A stretch of 64,000 nucleotides of DNA, from positions 32,261 through 96,260 of the forward strand of contig NZ_AUXT01000201.1 of NCBI RefSeq assembly GCF_001625595.1, written 5' to 3'. This document shows positions 1-8,197 of this stretch, piece after piece. A program made the translations under genes and the position numbers. Source of the DNA: Pseudoalteromonas luteoviolacea NCIMB 1942 (lineage in GTDB: Bacteria; Pseudomonadota; Gammaproteobacteria; Enterobacterales; Alteromonadaceae). Each line of letters opens with the position of its first letter. Positions within the stretch are counted from its first letter, which is position 1. A model generated the notes under the pieces. The model did not search any database. It saw only the letters and a program-made list of their open reading frames with translations, and was not told the origin of the DNA.

Positions 1-1334
1 TTTACGTTAGCAGTTCTAATCACGGCGTCGTCAATAAACAGCTTGCTATCAACTATACTCAGCGCGGCATTGTCTGAATTGGCCATCATTACCATGTTAT
101 TGTTTGATGTTGCGACAGCTGCGGCGGCATCAGACATTATGTTTTGGCCCGAGACGACATGATACAAGAGGATATCTGACAGCATCTGTGTATCTGCTGC
201 AAGTGCATCAAGGGTGGCTTGACCCAAAGCTGCAAATGCTGCATCGGTTGGTGCAAACACTGTGAATTTAGTCGTCGGACCTGAAAGCACTTGATCTAGT
301 CCTGTCGCACTGAGCAGGCTAACTAAAGTACTGAATGACCCTGCATTTTGAGCAACTTGCGGGATCAACCCTAAAGATTCAGGAACGATAACATCGGCTA
401 CAACGACAGCATCTATTACGTGAATGATACCGTTAGACGCGGCTATGTCCGTTTGAGTCACAGTGACGCCTGCAAATTTCAACATATCTTTTGTCGCATC
501 TATTGTGACAGGCAACTGATTATTAAGTAGGGTTGTGGCGCTTTTGCCATTTAATGACATCGCGGTGACTGCGTCCACGTTGCCCGAAACAATGTGCTGT
601 TTCAAAATGTCGCCAAGTACGTCAGAGTTGGCGAGCAAAGTGTTAATGGTATCAGTACCCAGTGCGGCAAATGCTGCATCGGTTGGTGCAAACACGGTAA
701 GTGGGCCAGCACCAGTTAAGGCGCTACTGAGGCCTGCAGTTTCAGCTGCCTTGAGTAATGTGGTGAATGACCCCGCAGCGGTTGCGACTTCGGCAATATT
801 TTGCGTTGAAGTTGTTTGGGCTGGTGGCATCAACACTGCATCAATGACATGAATGACACCGTTGTCGGTTGTAATGTCCGTTTGTGTGACGGTTGCAGTG
901 TTGATCAGTAAGCTATCGCCAGACAGTGACAAGGCAATTTTAGCGCCATTGACAGTTTCGGCTGTTTGCCCTGCAAGTGACAGCGCCGTTTCTGCGTTTA
1001 CTTCTGAATTAAGAACATGGTATGTCAAAATTTCGCTAAGCGTGTCGGTGTCAGCCAGTAAAGCATTGATGGTCTCTGTGCCTAGTAAGTCAAATGCTGC
1101 GTCAGTTGGTGCAAACACGGTAAAGTTATTGTTGGTATTGTCGAGTGTTGCGTCCAATCCAGTTGCGTCCAATGCTGCGACCAGCGTAGTAAATGACCCG
1201 GCAGCTTTGGCTGCATCATACACAGAGTTTTCTGGTTTTTCTGGGGCTGGTGTGATGACAGGGTCATTATCGTCAGAGCAGGCTGCGAGTGTCGTCATTG
1301 CAGCGACGAGTGCGAGTTTAGCAATAGTATTCAC
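1..1334 (-). CDS. Multi-FAS1 (fasciclin) domain lipoprotein, C-terminus beyond window
   Basis: Read from the reverse strand, this is an open frame of at least 444 codons that leaves the window at its left edge. It opens with a lipoprotein signal (MNTIAKL..., lipobox LAAC, lipidated Cys19). At least three FAS1 domains follow, about 142 residues apart. Each carries FTVFAPTDAAF or LTVFAPTDAAF (near residues 70, 211 and 355), and the first two also show the closing NGVIHVIDAV-type motif. FAS1 domains usually mediate adhesion, so an envelope-anchored adhesive role is inferred. The GTG at 1334 is preferred because GGAG lies six bases upstream; the ATG at 1340 abuts that GGAG directly. Domain recognition is firm, exact function is not. 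Confidence 0.85.
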   Translation of the reverse strand, partial: MNTIAKLALVAAMTTLAACSDDNDPVITPAPEKPENSVYDAAKAAGSFTTLVAALDATGLDATLDNTNNNFTVFAPTDAAFDLLGTETINALLADTDTLSEILTYHVLNSEVNAETALSLAGQTAETVNGAKIALSLSGDSLLINTATVTQTDITTDNGVIHVIDAVLMPPAQTTSTQNIAEVATAAGSFTTLLKAAETAGLSSALTGAGPLTVFAPTDAAFAALGTDTINTLLANSDVLGDILKQHIVSGNVDAVTAMSLNGKSATTLLNNQLPVTIDATKDMLKFAGVTVTQTDIAASNGIIHVIDAVVVADVIVPESLGLIPQVAQNAGSFSTLVSLLSATGLDQVLSGPTTKFTVFAPTDAAFAALGQATLDALAADTQMLSDILLYHVVSGQNIMSDAAAAVATSNNNMVMMANSDNAALSIVDSKLFIDDAVIRTANV

Positions 1335-1340
1335 GATCAT

Positions 1341-1629
1341 CTCCGTTGGAGTGGTTGATTTTTCGGCAATACGGCGAGGTTTTAAAATAAAATCATGATT
1401 TTTAAAAGTGGGTTGCTTTTTTATTGCAAGAGTTAACATTTATAGTTTTATCTAAAGCTGTCTCTTGTATTTTAAATTATTGAATTTAAATATAAATTCC
1501 CTTTTTAAAGAAAGGTATAATTAAATTATATTTTTTAATTTATCTGCAAACTGAAATACCCATGAGAAGATATAGATTGAAGCTCTGGCAAATATCTATC
1601 CGCTATGGGTATTGTATTTGGTTAATGAC
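1341..1629. other. Intergenic region, AT-rich, no gene seen
   Basis: This is the left part of the gap of about 970 bases between the FAS1 lipoprotein and the ABC export operon. It is AT-rich, with runs such as 1440-1540, and should contain the FAS1 gene promoter on the reverse strand. I find no open frame with coding character. Confidence 0.4.
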
Positions 1630-1857
1630 TTAGTGATTGCGTATTTCTCTCACTCTGTAGTCATAGAGCTTTGTTCTGTAGCGGTAAGATGAATCTGTAG
1701 ACCGATACTCTACGATATGTTCACCGATACTTCGGTAAGTATTTACGTATTGCTAAGAGCAGCTCTCAATGACGCCTGATGGCACCTTTGTCCAAGCACT
1801 TGCGCTGCCTGCAAAGGCAATGAAAACCGCACACAGTATCAATTTTAATTTGTACAT
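1630..1857 (-). pseudogene. Small secreted protein gene interrupted by an in-frame amber codon
   Basis: An ATG at 1857 opens a short frame with a convincing Sec signal peptide (MYKLKLILCAVFIAFAG, ending ASA). It stops at a TAG (1753-1755) after 34 codons. The same frame then continues open for another 40 codons (QYVNTYRSIGEHIV..., Tyr/Arg-rich) to a TAA at 1630-1632. The whole would be a 75-residue exported protein with one nonsense codon at position 35. The family is not recognised. It may be a pseudogene, or the 34-residue product may be the real one. Confidence 0.45.
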
Positions 1858-2122
1858 AACGTTTTCTTTTTTGAATGTATTTTGTGTTGCATTTACAGCT
1901 TAAAAAGCACTTTGCATCTGTTCAAAAGTTATGCAGTTTATCGGATGGCTTTACATGTGAATTGAGTTGAATGGTATAAGGTTAGAACCGTGTAAAGGTC
2001 CTTTAGGTGGCGTAATTGCGGGTGCTTGTTGTGCAGGTTAGCGATTAAAAATGCGATATCGCTTCTCCTTTAATCGTGCTCTTGAAAAGCGAATTGTGCA
2101 GAAGCATTCGCACTCAGTTTGT
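1858..2122. other. Intergenic region between small ORF and regulator-site array
   Basis: About 265 bases without a supported gene. The left end should hold the promoter of the small secreted ORF on the reverse strand. Nothing else stands out before the half-site array that begins near 2123. Confidence 0.35.
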
Positions 2123-2210
2123 GACGTGTCTAAAATGGTGTCCAAAGACGTGTCCAGCCCAGTGTTTCTGTGACACGCTTGGACAGTTGAAGTGTCCGTT
2201 CGGACACCAT
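2123..2210. promoter_or_regulatory. Array of GTGTCC/GGACAC half-sites, probable enhancer for the NtrC-type regulator
   Basis: Six related half-sites lie within about 88 bases: GTGTC at 2126, GTGTCC at 2138, 2150 and 2192, GGACAG at 2181, GGACAC at 2202. The first three are spaced exactly 12 bp apart. GTGTCCGTTCGGACAC (2192-2207) is a nearly perfect inverted repeat, and ATGGTGTCC (2135-2143) is repeated inverted at 2202-2210. The array ends about 60 bp before a sigma-54 promoter, a normal place for enhancer sites. Binding by the regulator at 6931 is inferred from linkage. Confidence 0.6.
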
Positions 2211-2268
2211 AAAAAAATAATAAAATAAAAAATACAATTATATCAGTGGTTTAAAGTTAATTAAATGT

Positions 2269-2284
2269 TGGCACTGTCTTCGCT
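2269..2284 (+). promoter_or_regulatory. Sigma-54 (-24/-12) promoter of the ABC export operon
   Basis: TGGCACTGTCTTCGCT matches the consensus TGGCACG-N4-TTGCA. The invariant GG is at 2270-2271 and GC at 2282-2283, with ten bases between them. It lies about 35 bp before the ATG at 2320. The NtrC-class regulator encoded at 6931 would be the activator. Confidence 0.7.
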
Positions 2285-2319
2285 TTTATCTATGCATAGA
2301 AAGTTAAAAGGTGAACACT

Positions 2320-3588
2320 ATGATAGATGGAACGCAGTCTCAAGATGAATTGATTACGCCAAATAAAACCAAGGGCAAGGTGAAATATGCCTTAATCGCT
2401 TTACTAATGACAGTTATGACCGTTGTTTCTATTCCTGCAATTAGTCAGTGGTATGCAGGGATCAAAACAGTACCCTATGAGCAGCTTCTGACCGCAAAAG
2501 TAGTAAGACAAGATTTAATTCGAGATGTTTCTGTGTCAGGACGTTTAGTGGCTGCCAACGCGCCGCAGATATATAGCCCGGAACCTGGTCAAGTAACTTT
2601 ATTGGCTAAGCCGGGCGATTCAGTGGATAACAACACACTCATTGCCCGTATTGAGAGTCCTGAGCTAGATGCTTTGATTGAGCAACAAATGTCGTTATTA
2701 GCGCAGCTCAAGCTTGAAGCCGATAGAGGGTTGTTGGCTGATGATGAAGCTCAACTTGATTTAGAGCGCAGTTTGGATGAAGCCACTGTCCGCTTAAACG
2801 CCGCTAAACGGGAGCAACTCCGTTCACAAGAGTCCTTTGAAAAACAAGTGATTAGCCAGTTAGATTACGCAAGAAGCCAAGACACATTACTCGAAGCTGA
2901 TTTGATGCATCAACATGCTCAAAAACGTGTGGATCTGGCAAAAAAGCGATTAACTTTTGAAGCGAAAACTAGAGATTTTACTGTAAAACGTCAAAAGCAG
3001 ATCCTTGACGAACTAAAACGAAGAAAGCGTGCTTTAGAGGTTCAAGCACCGGTGTCCGGAGTTGTTGGCAACTGGCTAGTACAACAAAAAGAAGCGGTGG
3101 CAGATGCGCAAGCTCTGATGACCATAGTGGATTTATCTGAATACGAAGCAGAGCTTCACGTACCTGAGTTTTACGCTGATGACTTGGGTATTGGGCTCAA
3201 TGTGGAGCTGACGTTAGCAGGTCAACTACTGGATGGGAAAATCAGCTCTGTTTCTCCTGAAATTGACCAGAACCAGATCGTTGTGCGTGTAAAAGTGGCG
3301 AGTAACACGGGGACAAAGTTGCGTCAAAACCAGCGTATCAATGGCCGGATTGAATTTGAAAAAAAACCGCAGGTATTGCAAGTGAAAAGAGGCCCTTTCC
3401 TTAGCGCTTATGGTGGTAAAAAAGCGTTTATTATCGCCGAAAACGTTGCGAATTTACGTGAAATTAAGACCGGAGCTACCAGTGTGGATTACATTGAGCT
3501 AATTGCAGGCGTGAAAGAAGGGGATGAAATCATTATCTCGGATTACGAGGCGTTTAGCCAAAGTCAGACATTTAATATTGATAAATAA
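2320..3588 (+). CDS. HlyD/MacA-like periplasmic adaptor of an ABC efflux system
   Basis: A membrane fusion protein of about 422 residues that would link the inner-membrane ABC exporter to an outer-membrane channel. A cytoplasmic tail is followed by one membrane segment (ALIALLMTVMTVVSIPAI), a first biotinyl-lipoyl half (SGRLVAANAPQIYSPEPG), a long coiled-coil hairpin rich in Glu, Lys, Arg and Leu, the second lipoyl half (VQAPVSGVVGNWLVQQ) and beta-barrel and membrane-proximal domains. The ATG at 2320 has AAGG eight bases upstream; the GTG at 2311 overlaps that site. It is first in an operon with an ATPase and two permeases. No TolC-like gene is nearby. It resembles the adaptor at 31860. Confidence 0.88.
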   Translation: MIDGTQSQDELITPNKTKGKVKYALIALLMTVMTVVSIPAISQWYAGIKTVPYEQLLTAKVVRQDLIRDVSVSGRLVAANAPQIYSPEPGQVTLLAKPGDSVDNNTLIARIESPELDALIEQQMSLLAQLKLEADRGLLADDEAQLDLERSLDEATVRLNAAKREQLRSQESFEKQVISQLDYARSQDTLLEADLMHQHAQKRVDLAKKRLTFEAKTRDFTVKRQKQILDELKRRKRALEVQAPVSGVVGNWLVQQKEAVADAQALMTIVDLSEYEAELHVPEFYADDLGIGLNVELTLAGQLLDGKISSVSPEIDQNQIVVRVKVASNTGTKLRQNQRINGRIEFEKKPQVLQVKRGPFLSAYGGKKAFIIAENVANLREIKTGATSVDYIELIAGVKEGDEIIISDYEAFSQSQTFNIDK

Positions 3589-3614
3589 GAATAAAATTTA
3601 TAAAGGATAAGATA

Positions 3615-4340
3615 ATGCTTTCAATGAAAAACATTAGCAGAGTATATAGAAGTGAAACAATTCAAACTCACGCTCTAAGGGACTTTAGTTTAGAGGTCGA
3701 GAAAGGAGAGTTTGTTGCGGTCACCGGCCCATCTGGTTCAGGTAAATCAACATTCTTAAATGTGGCTGGCTTATTAGATGGCTTTACACAAGGCGAATAT
3801 ACCTTAGATGGCACAAACGTTAGTGGTTTATCAGACGATGATTTGTCGCGTTTAAGAAATGAAAAAATAGGATTTATTTTTCAAAATTACAACCTCATTC
3901 CGGACTATAGCATTTTTGACAATGTTGACATGCCACTACGCTATCGTGGACTCAGTGCGAAACAAAGACGTAACCGGATAGAATATGCGCTTGAGTTAGT
4001 GGGCTTGGCCAGTCGACACAACTATCTACCGAGCCAACTGTCTGGTGGCCAGCAGCAACGTGTCGCTATTGCAAGAGCTTTAGCAGGAGAGCCGAAAATA
4101 CTATTAGCAGATGAACCCACTGGTAATTTGGACTCGTTAATGGCTAGGCAAATTATGGACTTACTCAAAGAAATCAATGCTGAGGGGAGCACTATTATTA
4201 TGGTCACACATGACCCGGATCAGGCAAGGGAGGTAAATCGTAATATACAAATTATTGATGGCCAAATCACCGACTACAGTATTTACGCCCCAATGCAGCC
4301 AGACTCGAGCATTGCACTTGATAAACAATTGCCAGCATAA
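3615..4340 (+). CDS. ABC transporter ATP-binding protein (MacB/LolD type)
   Basis: A 241-residue nucleotide-binding subunit. Walker A is GPSGSGKST, the Q-loop falls in FIFQNYNLIP, the signature is LSGGQQQRVAIARAL, Walker B is ILLADEPTGNLDS, and the switch His is in MVTHDPD. The signature and the FQ.YNLIP type place it with ATPases serving FtsX/MacB-like permeases. The start has AAGGA seven bases upstream. It sits 26 bases after the adaptor and 20 before the first permease, so it should energise both permeases of this operon. The substrate is unknown. Confidence 0.93.
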   Translation: MLSMKNISRVYRSETIQTHALRDFSLEVEKGEFVAVTGPSGSGKSTFLNVAGLLDGFTQGEYTLDGTNVSGLSDDDLSRLRNEKIGFIFQNYNLIPDYSIFDNVDMPLRYRGLSAKQRRNRIEYALELVGLASRHNYLPSQLSGGQQQRVAIARALAGEPKILLADEPTGNLDSLMARQIMDLLKEINAEGSTIIMVTHDPDQAREVNRNIQIIDGQITDYSIYAPMQPDSSIALDKQLPA

Positions 4341-4360
4341 GAAGGGAGTTAATAATAGAA

Positions 4361-5644
4361 ATGTTTTTATATTACATACATTTATTTGCGCGTAATGTTA
4401 AGCGAACGCCACTCTTTTTTGCTCTTGTGGCTTTAACGTTATCGATTGGCATTGGCACATTATTAGCTAATTTATCGATGTTGTCTCTTATGTATAAAGA
4501 TCCGATCCCGGGTAAGAGCGAGCAGATCTTTAACGTAAATATGAATACCTACGCAGGGGCAAACAATCGGTTTGGAAGCATGCATGTACTGAGATACAGT
4601 GACGCAAAAGCAATTTTGGACTCGAAGGTTGCGAACAATGCGACAATGCACTATTCAAGTATGGTTTATAGTCGCAGAGCAGATTCCCAAGACTTAACAC
4701 GTTATGCCAGTCCAACGCGTGCAACCACGGCCTCATTTTTTGATGTAATGGGCGCTCAATTTGCCTATGGAGAACCCTGGAAAAATAAACATAGCAATAA
4801 CATTGTGATTGGTCATGAGCTAAACGCTAAGCTGTTTGGTGGAGCGAATAGTGTTGGAGAAAAGCTGGAACTGCAAGGCAAAATTTACACAATTGTGGGG
4901 GTGCTTAAGCCTTGGGAAATGCGCCCACTGTTTTACCATGCTTCTGAAGGAAAAGCATTTGATAAGACCGATGATATTTTCGTTCCCATTGAAGTGGCTA
5001 TCGACAATAATTGGGCTGTTTTTGCTCGCACGATGTCGACCGACAGTTATACAACGCTCGACCAAACACGTCAGATTAATGCGTACTACATCCAAGTCTT
5101 TGTTGAGCTATTAGATGACAAGCAACGCCTTGCATTTCAGACTTTCATAGATGGTTATGCTAATCAGCTGAAAGAAAAAGGTAACCACCGCCATGAGGTA
5201 GATAATCGACTCTACAACGTCAAGGAGTGGTTAGATGAAAATGAAGTCGTCAATAAAGATCTACTGGCTTTTACGATTGCGACAGGTTTGTTTTTATTGG
5301 TTTGTATTTTCAATGCCAACAGTTTGATGTTATCGCGATATCAAGCGAGTCAGTTTGAAGCGAACTTAAGACGAGCTGTTGGCGCGAGTAAAAAGCAAGT
5401 GTTCTTTCAAGGTGTGGTAGAAAGCATCATACTTGGCTTTATCTGCGCGTTACTTTCCTTTGTTTTGGCATTCAGCTTATTAGCCCTTTATAGACAATTA
5501 TTTGATGAGCTCGCGCCGGTAGCTGAACTGCCGCTGCATATGCTTGTAATTGGCTTTGGGGTTGCCTTGACCTCTAGCCTCTTGAGTACAGTATATCCGT
5601 TAATTCAAGGTACTCGCACATCACTTGCAAGCATTTTAAAATAG
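4361..5644 (+). CDS. ABC transporter permease, MacB/FtsX family (first of pair)
   Basis: A 427-residue inner-membrane subunit with the MacB layout: one N-terminal membrane helix (residues about 15-40), a large periplasmic domain of the MacB_PCD type with NIVIGHELNAKLFG and VGEKLELQGKIYTIVGVL, then three C-terminal helices in the FtsX domain. The motif LRRAVGASKKQVFFQGVVE before the last helices is the usual FtsX coupling segment. It is followed after nine bases by a second permease, so the exporter is probably a heterodimer. Known relatives expel antimicrobial peptides or macrolides; the cargo here is not predictable. Confidence 0.9.
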   Translation: MFLYYIHLFARNVKRTPLFFALVALTLSIGIGTLLANLSMLSLMYKDPIPGKSEQIFNVNMNTYAGANNRFGSMHVLRYSDAKAILDSKVANNATMHYSSMVYSRRADSQDLTRYASPTRATTASFFDVMGAQFAYGEPWKNKHSNNIVIGHELNAKLFGGANSVGEKLELQGKIYTIVGVLKPWEMRPLFYHASEGKAFDKTDDIFVPIEVAIDNNWAVFARTMSTDSYTTLDQTRQINAYYIQVFVELLDDKQRLAFQTFIDGYANQLKEKGNHRHEVDNRLYNVKEWLDENEVVNKDLLAFTIATGLFLLVCIFNANSLMLSRYQASQFEANLRRAVGASKKQVFFQGVVESIILGFICALLSFVLAFSLLALYRQLFDELAPVAELPLHMLVIGFGVALTSSLLSTVYPLIQGTRTSLASILK

Positions 5645-5653
5645 GGAGTAGCT

Positions 5654-6877
5654 ATGAATATCAAAGCATTAATTAAGTCTATGTTGCTGAGAAAGTTCGC
5701 GACAGGGTTGCTGATATTTCAGCTCATTTTAACCCTTGGATTAGCTTGTAACAGCTTATTATTGAGTATAGAAGCGAACGATAAATTGTCTCGTGACGTA
5801 GGCTTCGAAATGGATAATGTTGTGGCAATTCAAATTCGCCCCACCTCCGAAGCGTTTCTTGATGCAGACTTTTTCTTGTCTGTTGTCGATGAAGATATGG
5901 CTGCGTTGAAAGCATTACTAGAGGTTTCGTTCGTTTCATATACGAATCAGCTGCCTTTGATGCATGGTGGTAACTTTCATTCTATTGAAGATATCAACTA
6001 CCCTGAAGATGCGCCCGTTGATAACCAGTTTAATGGCATTCCGACGTATTACACTGGTAAAGATTTCTTTCGCCTTCTAGGTGCAAACATGTTTCAGGGT
6101 AGGGACTTTGAAGTGGCAGACAATGCAACTCGTGGCTATTTAGAAGATACTGACTTTGAGCCAAACATTATCTTAACGCGATCGCTTGCTGAAGCTTTAT
6201 ACCCGAATGAGTCAGCAATTGGTAAGCAGACAAGCGAAGGCCGTATAATTGGGGTGGTGTCAGATATAGCCATTACACCTTCGCGACAATATGCACATCA
6301 TGGCATTTTTAAATTTAGAAATATGGCACGCGCGCAAGCTAGATTGTTCTATCTGCTCAAAGTGACGCCTGGAAAGTTACAGGAAACTAAAAACAAAGCC
6401 ATTGAAGCGTTGAAGAAGGTTCATCCTGAGCGTGATATTAGAGATATCTTTACAATGACACAGCATCACAGTGACTATTATAAAGAAGCGACGAGTTTGG
6501 CAATTTTGTTTAGCTTATTAACGGCATTCATGCTTTTTGTAACCATGATAAGCAGCTTTGCTCATGCACATTTTCATGCCTCAAAACAGAAGAAATTAAT
6601 CGGGATCAGGCGTGCATTGGGAGCGCGGAAAAAAGACGTATTACTCTATGTTATGAGTGAAAACTGGTTAATTAGCGTGATTGCCGCAGGGTTAGGTATT
6701 GCCAGTGTGATTGCCATTAATATGCTACTGGGTAAGGTGATTTCAATGCCTAAGCCCGATGTTACCAGTTATTTAAGTTGTGTTATTATCGTGTTTATCT
6801 CTGGTACACTGGCAACTTGGTTACCAGCTTGGAAAACAACAAAAATCGCGCCCGTTACGGCTACCCGAACGGTATAA
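5654..6877 (+). CDS. ABC transporter permease, MacB/FtsX family (second of pair)
   Basis: A 407-residue partner of the preceding permease with the same topology: an N-terminal helix (LLIFQLILTLGLACNSLLL), a periplasmic domain and three C-terminal helices. The conserved segment is IGIRRALGARKKDVLLYV. Ribosome site AGGGAG lies upstream of ATG 5654. It ends the transport part of the operon. An inverted repeat (ACCCTGCT at 6890, AGCAGGGT at 6910) lies in the 53-base gap before the regulator; it lacks a T-run and may tune read-through rather than end transcription. Confidence 0.9.
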   Translation: MNIKALIKSMLLRKFATGLLIFQLILTLGLACNSLLLSIEANDKLSRDVGFEMDNVVAIQIRPTSEAFLDADFFLSVVDEDMAALKALLEVSFVSYTNQLPLMHGGNFHSIEDINYPEDAPVDNQFNGIPTYYTGKDFFRLLGANMFQGRDFEVADNATRGYLEDTDFEPNIILTRSLAEALYPNESAIGKQTSEGRIIGVVSDIAITPSRQYAHHGIFKFRNMARAQARLFYLLKVTPGKLQETKNKAIEALKKVHPERDIRDIFTMTQHHSDYYKEATSLAILFSLLTAFMLFVTMISSFAHAHFHASKQKKLIGIRRALGARKKDVLLYVMSENWLISVIAAGLGIASVIAINMLLGKVISMPKPDVTSYLSCVIIVFISGTLATWLPAWKTTKIAPVTATRTV

Positions 6878-6930
6878 AAAAGGATATATACCCTGCTTGT
6901 AATTTGTCGAGCAGGGTTAGATAACAAGTT

Positions 6931-8196
6931 ATGAACACAATTCTCATTGTTGATGATAACCCCGATATTTTGGATGCATTAGATCTATTGCTGAGCATAC
7001 ATAATTACAAAGTGCTAAGTGCTTCTAATGTGAAAGAGGCTTTATTGAGTGTATCTCGGCAAAAAATTGACCTCGTGATTCAAGATATGAATTTCAGTGA
7101 AGGCACGACATCGGGTGAAGAGGGCAAACAGCTTTTTTATACGATAAAAGCACTTAATCCAACTTTACCCGTTATAGTTATAACAGCATGGAGTCAGTTG
7201 GAAACCGCCATAACGTTAATAAAGTCTGGGGCTGCTGATTACCTACCCAAACCTTGGGACGACCACACGCTGCTTGAAACAATAACTGAACACATTTCTG
7301 GCTCAATCCAGCCTGATGAAAACAATGCACTTATTTATCAAAGTAAAGAAATGGCAGAGCTTGTCTTTACCGCAACGAAGGTAGCTGCCGCACAGATAAA
7401 TATACTAATCACAGGCCCAAATGGTTCGGGAAAAGAAAAGCTAGCGGACTTTATTCATCAAAAATCAAGCCGAGTGTGCGCACCGTTTATAAAAGTCAAC
7501 ATGGGGGCAATTCCACAAGATTTAATGGAAGCGGAGCTGTTTGGCGCTGAAAAAGGTGCATTTACTGGTGCAAACCAAGCTCGTGCAGGGCGCTTTGAAG
7601 CCGCTGATGGCGGTACTTTGTTTTTAGATGAGATCGGCAATTTAACTTTATCCGGTCAAATGAAATTACTGCGAGTTTTGCAAACTGGGGAGTTTGAGCG
7701 GTTGGGTTCGAATGTGACGCAAAAAGTGGATGTGAGGGTCATTAGTGCGACTAATGCAAACTTGCTGATAGACATTAAAAATGGCGCTTTTAGGGAGGAT
7801 TTATATTATCGCTTAAATGGCATGGAATTATCCATCTTGCCATTGAACAAACGCAAAGGCGACATTTTGCCCCTTGCTCAGTATTTTATCGGAGGTAATG
7901 CGACTCTCTCAAAAGACGCTGAGCAGTTCTTACTGCAACACAGTTGGCCTGGCAACGTGAGAGAGTTAGAAAATACTTGCAAGCGAGCGCTGATTTTTGC
8001 TGAGGATGGGCGAGTGACAACCAGCGCGCTCACTGGCCAAGCGCAATCAGCGACTTTGAGCGAGAAAGATCATATATCTGCGGTGTTAGAAAAACATGAT
8101 TGGACTATCGCACATGCAGCACAAGAGCTTGGTTTAAGCAGGCAAACGCTATACCGACGTATAGAAAAGTTTAAACTGGTCAAGGGTGAACAGTAG
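6931..8196 (+). CDS. NtrC-family sigma-54-dependent response regulator
   Basis: A 421-residue activator in three parts. The receiver has the acidic pair D8/D9 and phospho-acceptor Asp52 in VIQDMNF. The AAA+ domain has Walker A GPNGSGKE, the sigma-54-contacting loop GAFTGA and Walker B GGTLFLDEIG. A C-terminal Fis-type helix-turn-helix ends in AAQELGLSRQTLYRRI. The intact GAFTGA loop means it should activate sigma-54 promoters, and the only clear candidate here is the one at 2269 ahead of the exporter. The sensor-kinase gene follows directly. It is probably co-transcribed, giving positive feedback. Confidence 0.93.
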   Translation: MNTILIVDDNPDILDALDLLLSIHNYKVLSASNVKEALLSVSRQKIDLVIQDMNFSEGTTSGEEGKQLFYTIKALNPTLPVIVITAWSQLETAITLIKSGAADYLPKPWDDHTLLETITEHISGSIQPDENNALIYQSKEMAELVFTATKVAAAQINILITGPNGSGKEKLADFIHQKSSRVCAPFIKVNMGAIPQDLMEAELFGAEKGAFTGANQARAGRFEAADGGTLFLDEIGNLTLSGQMKLLRVLQTGEFERLGSNVTQKVDVRVISATNANLLIDIKNGAFREDLYYRLNGMELSILPLNKRKGDILPLAQYFIGGNATLSKDAEQFLLQHSWPGNVRELENTCKRALIFAEDGRVTTSALTGQAQSATLSEKDHISAVLEKHDWTIAHAAQELGLSRQTLYRRIEKFKLVKGEQ

Positions 8197-8197
8197 C

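Noticed and set aside
535..1398. Two plus-strand open frames over the FAS1 gene
   Set aside because: They are antisense shadows. The reverse strand carries a lipoprotein with clear FAS1 repeats across the same bases.
1630..1857. Stop-codon reassignment or programmed read-through, suggested by in-frame TAG here and TAA elsewhere
   Set aside because: Many intact genes in the window end with TAG or TAA, and neighbouring pseudogenes show ordinary decay. Recent mutation is simpler.
6890..6917. Inverted repeat ACCCTGCT/AGCAGGGT as a terminator before the NtrC-type regulator gene
   Set aside because: There is no T-run after it, and the regulator belongs to the same gene run. It may only be a weak attenuator.
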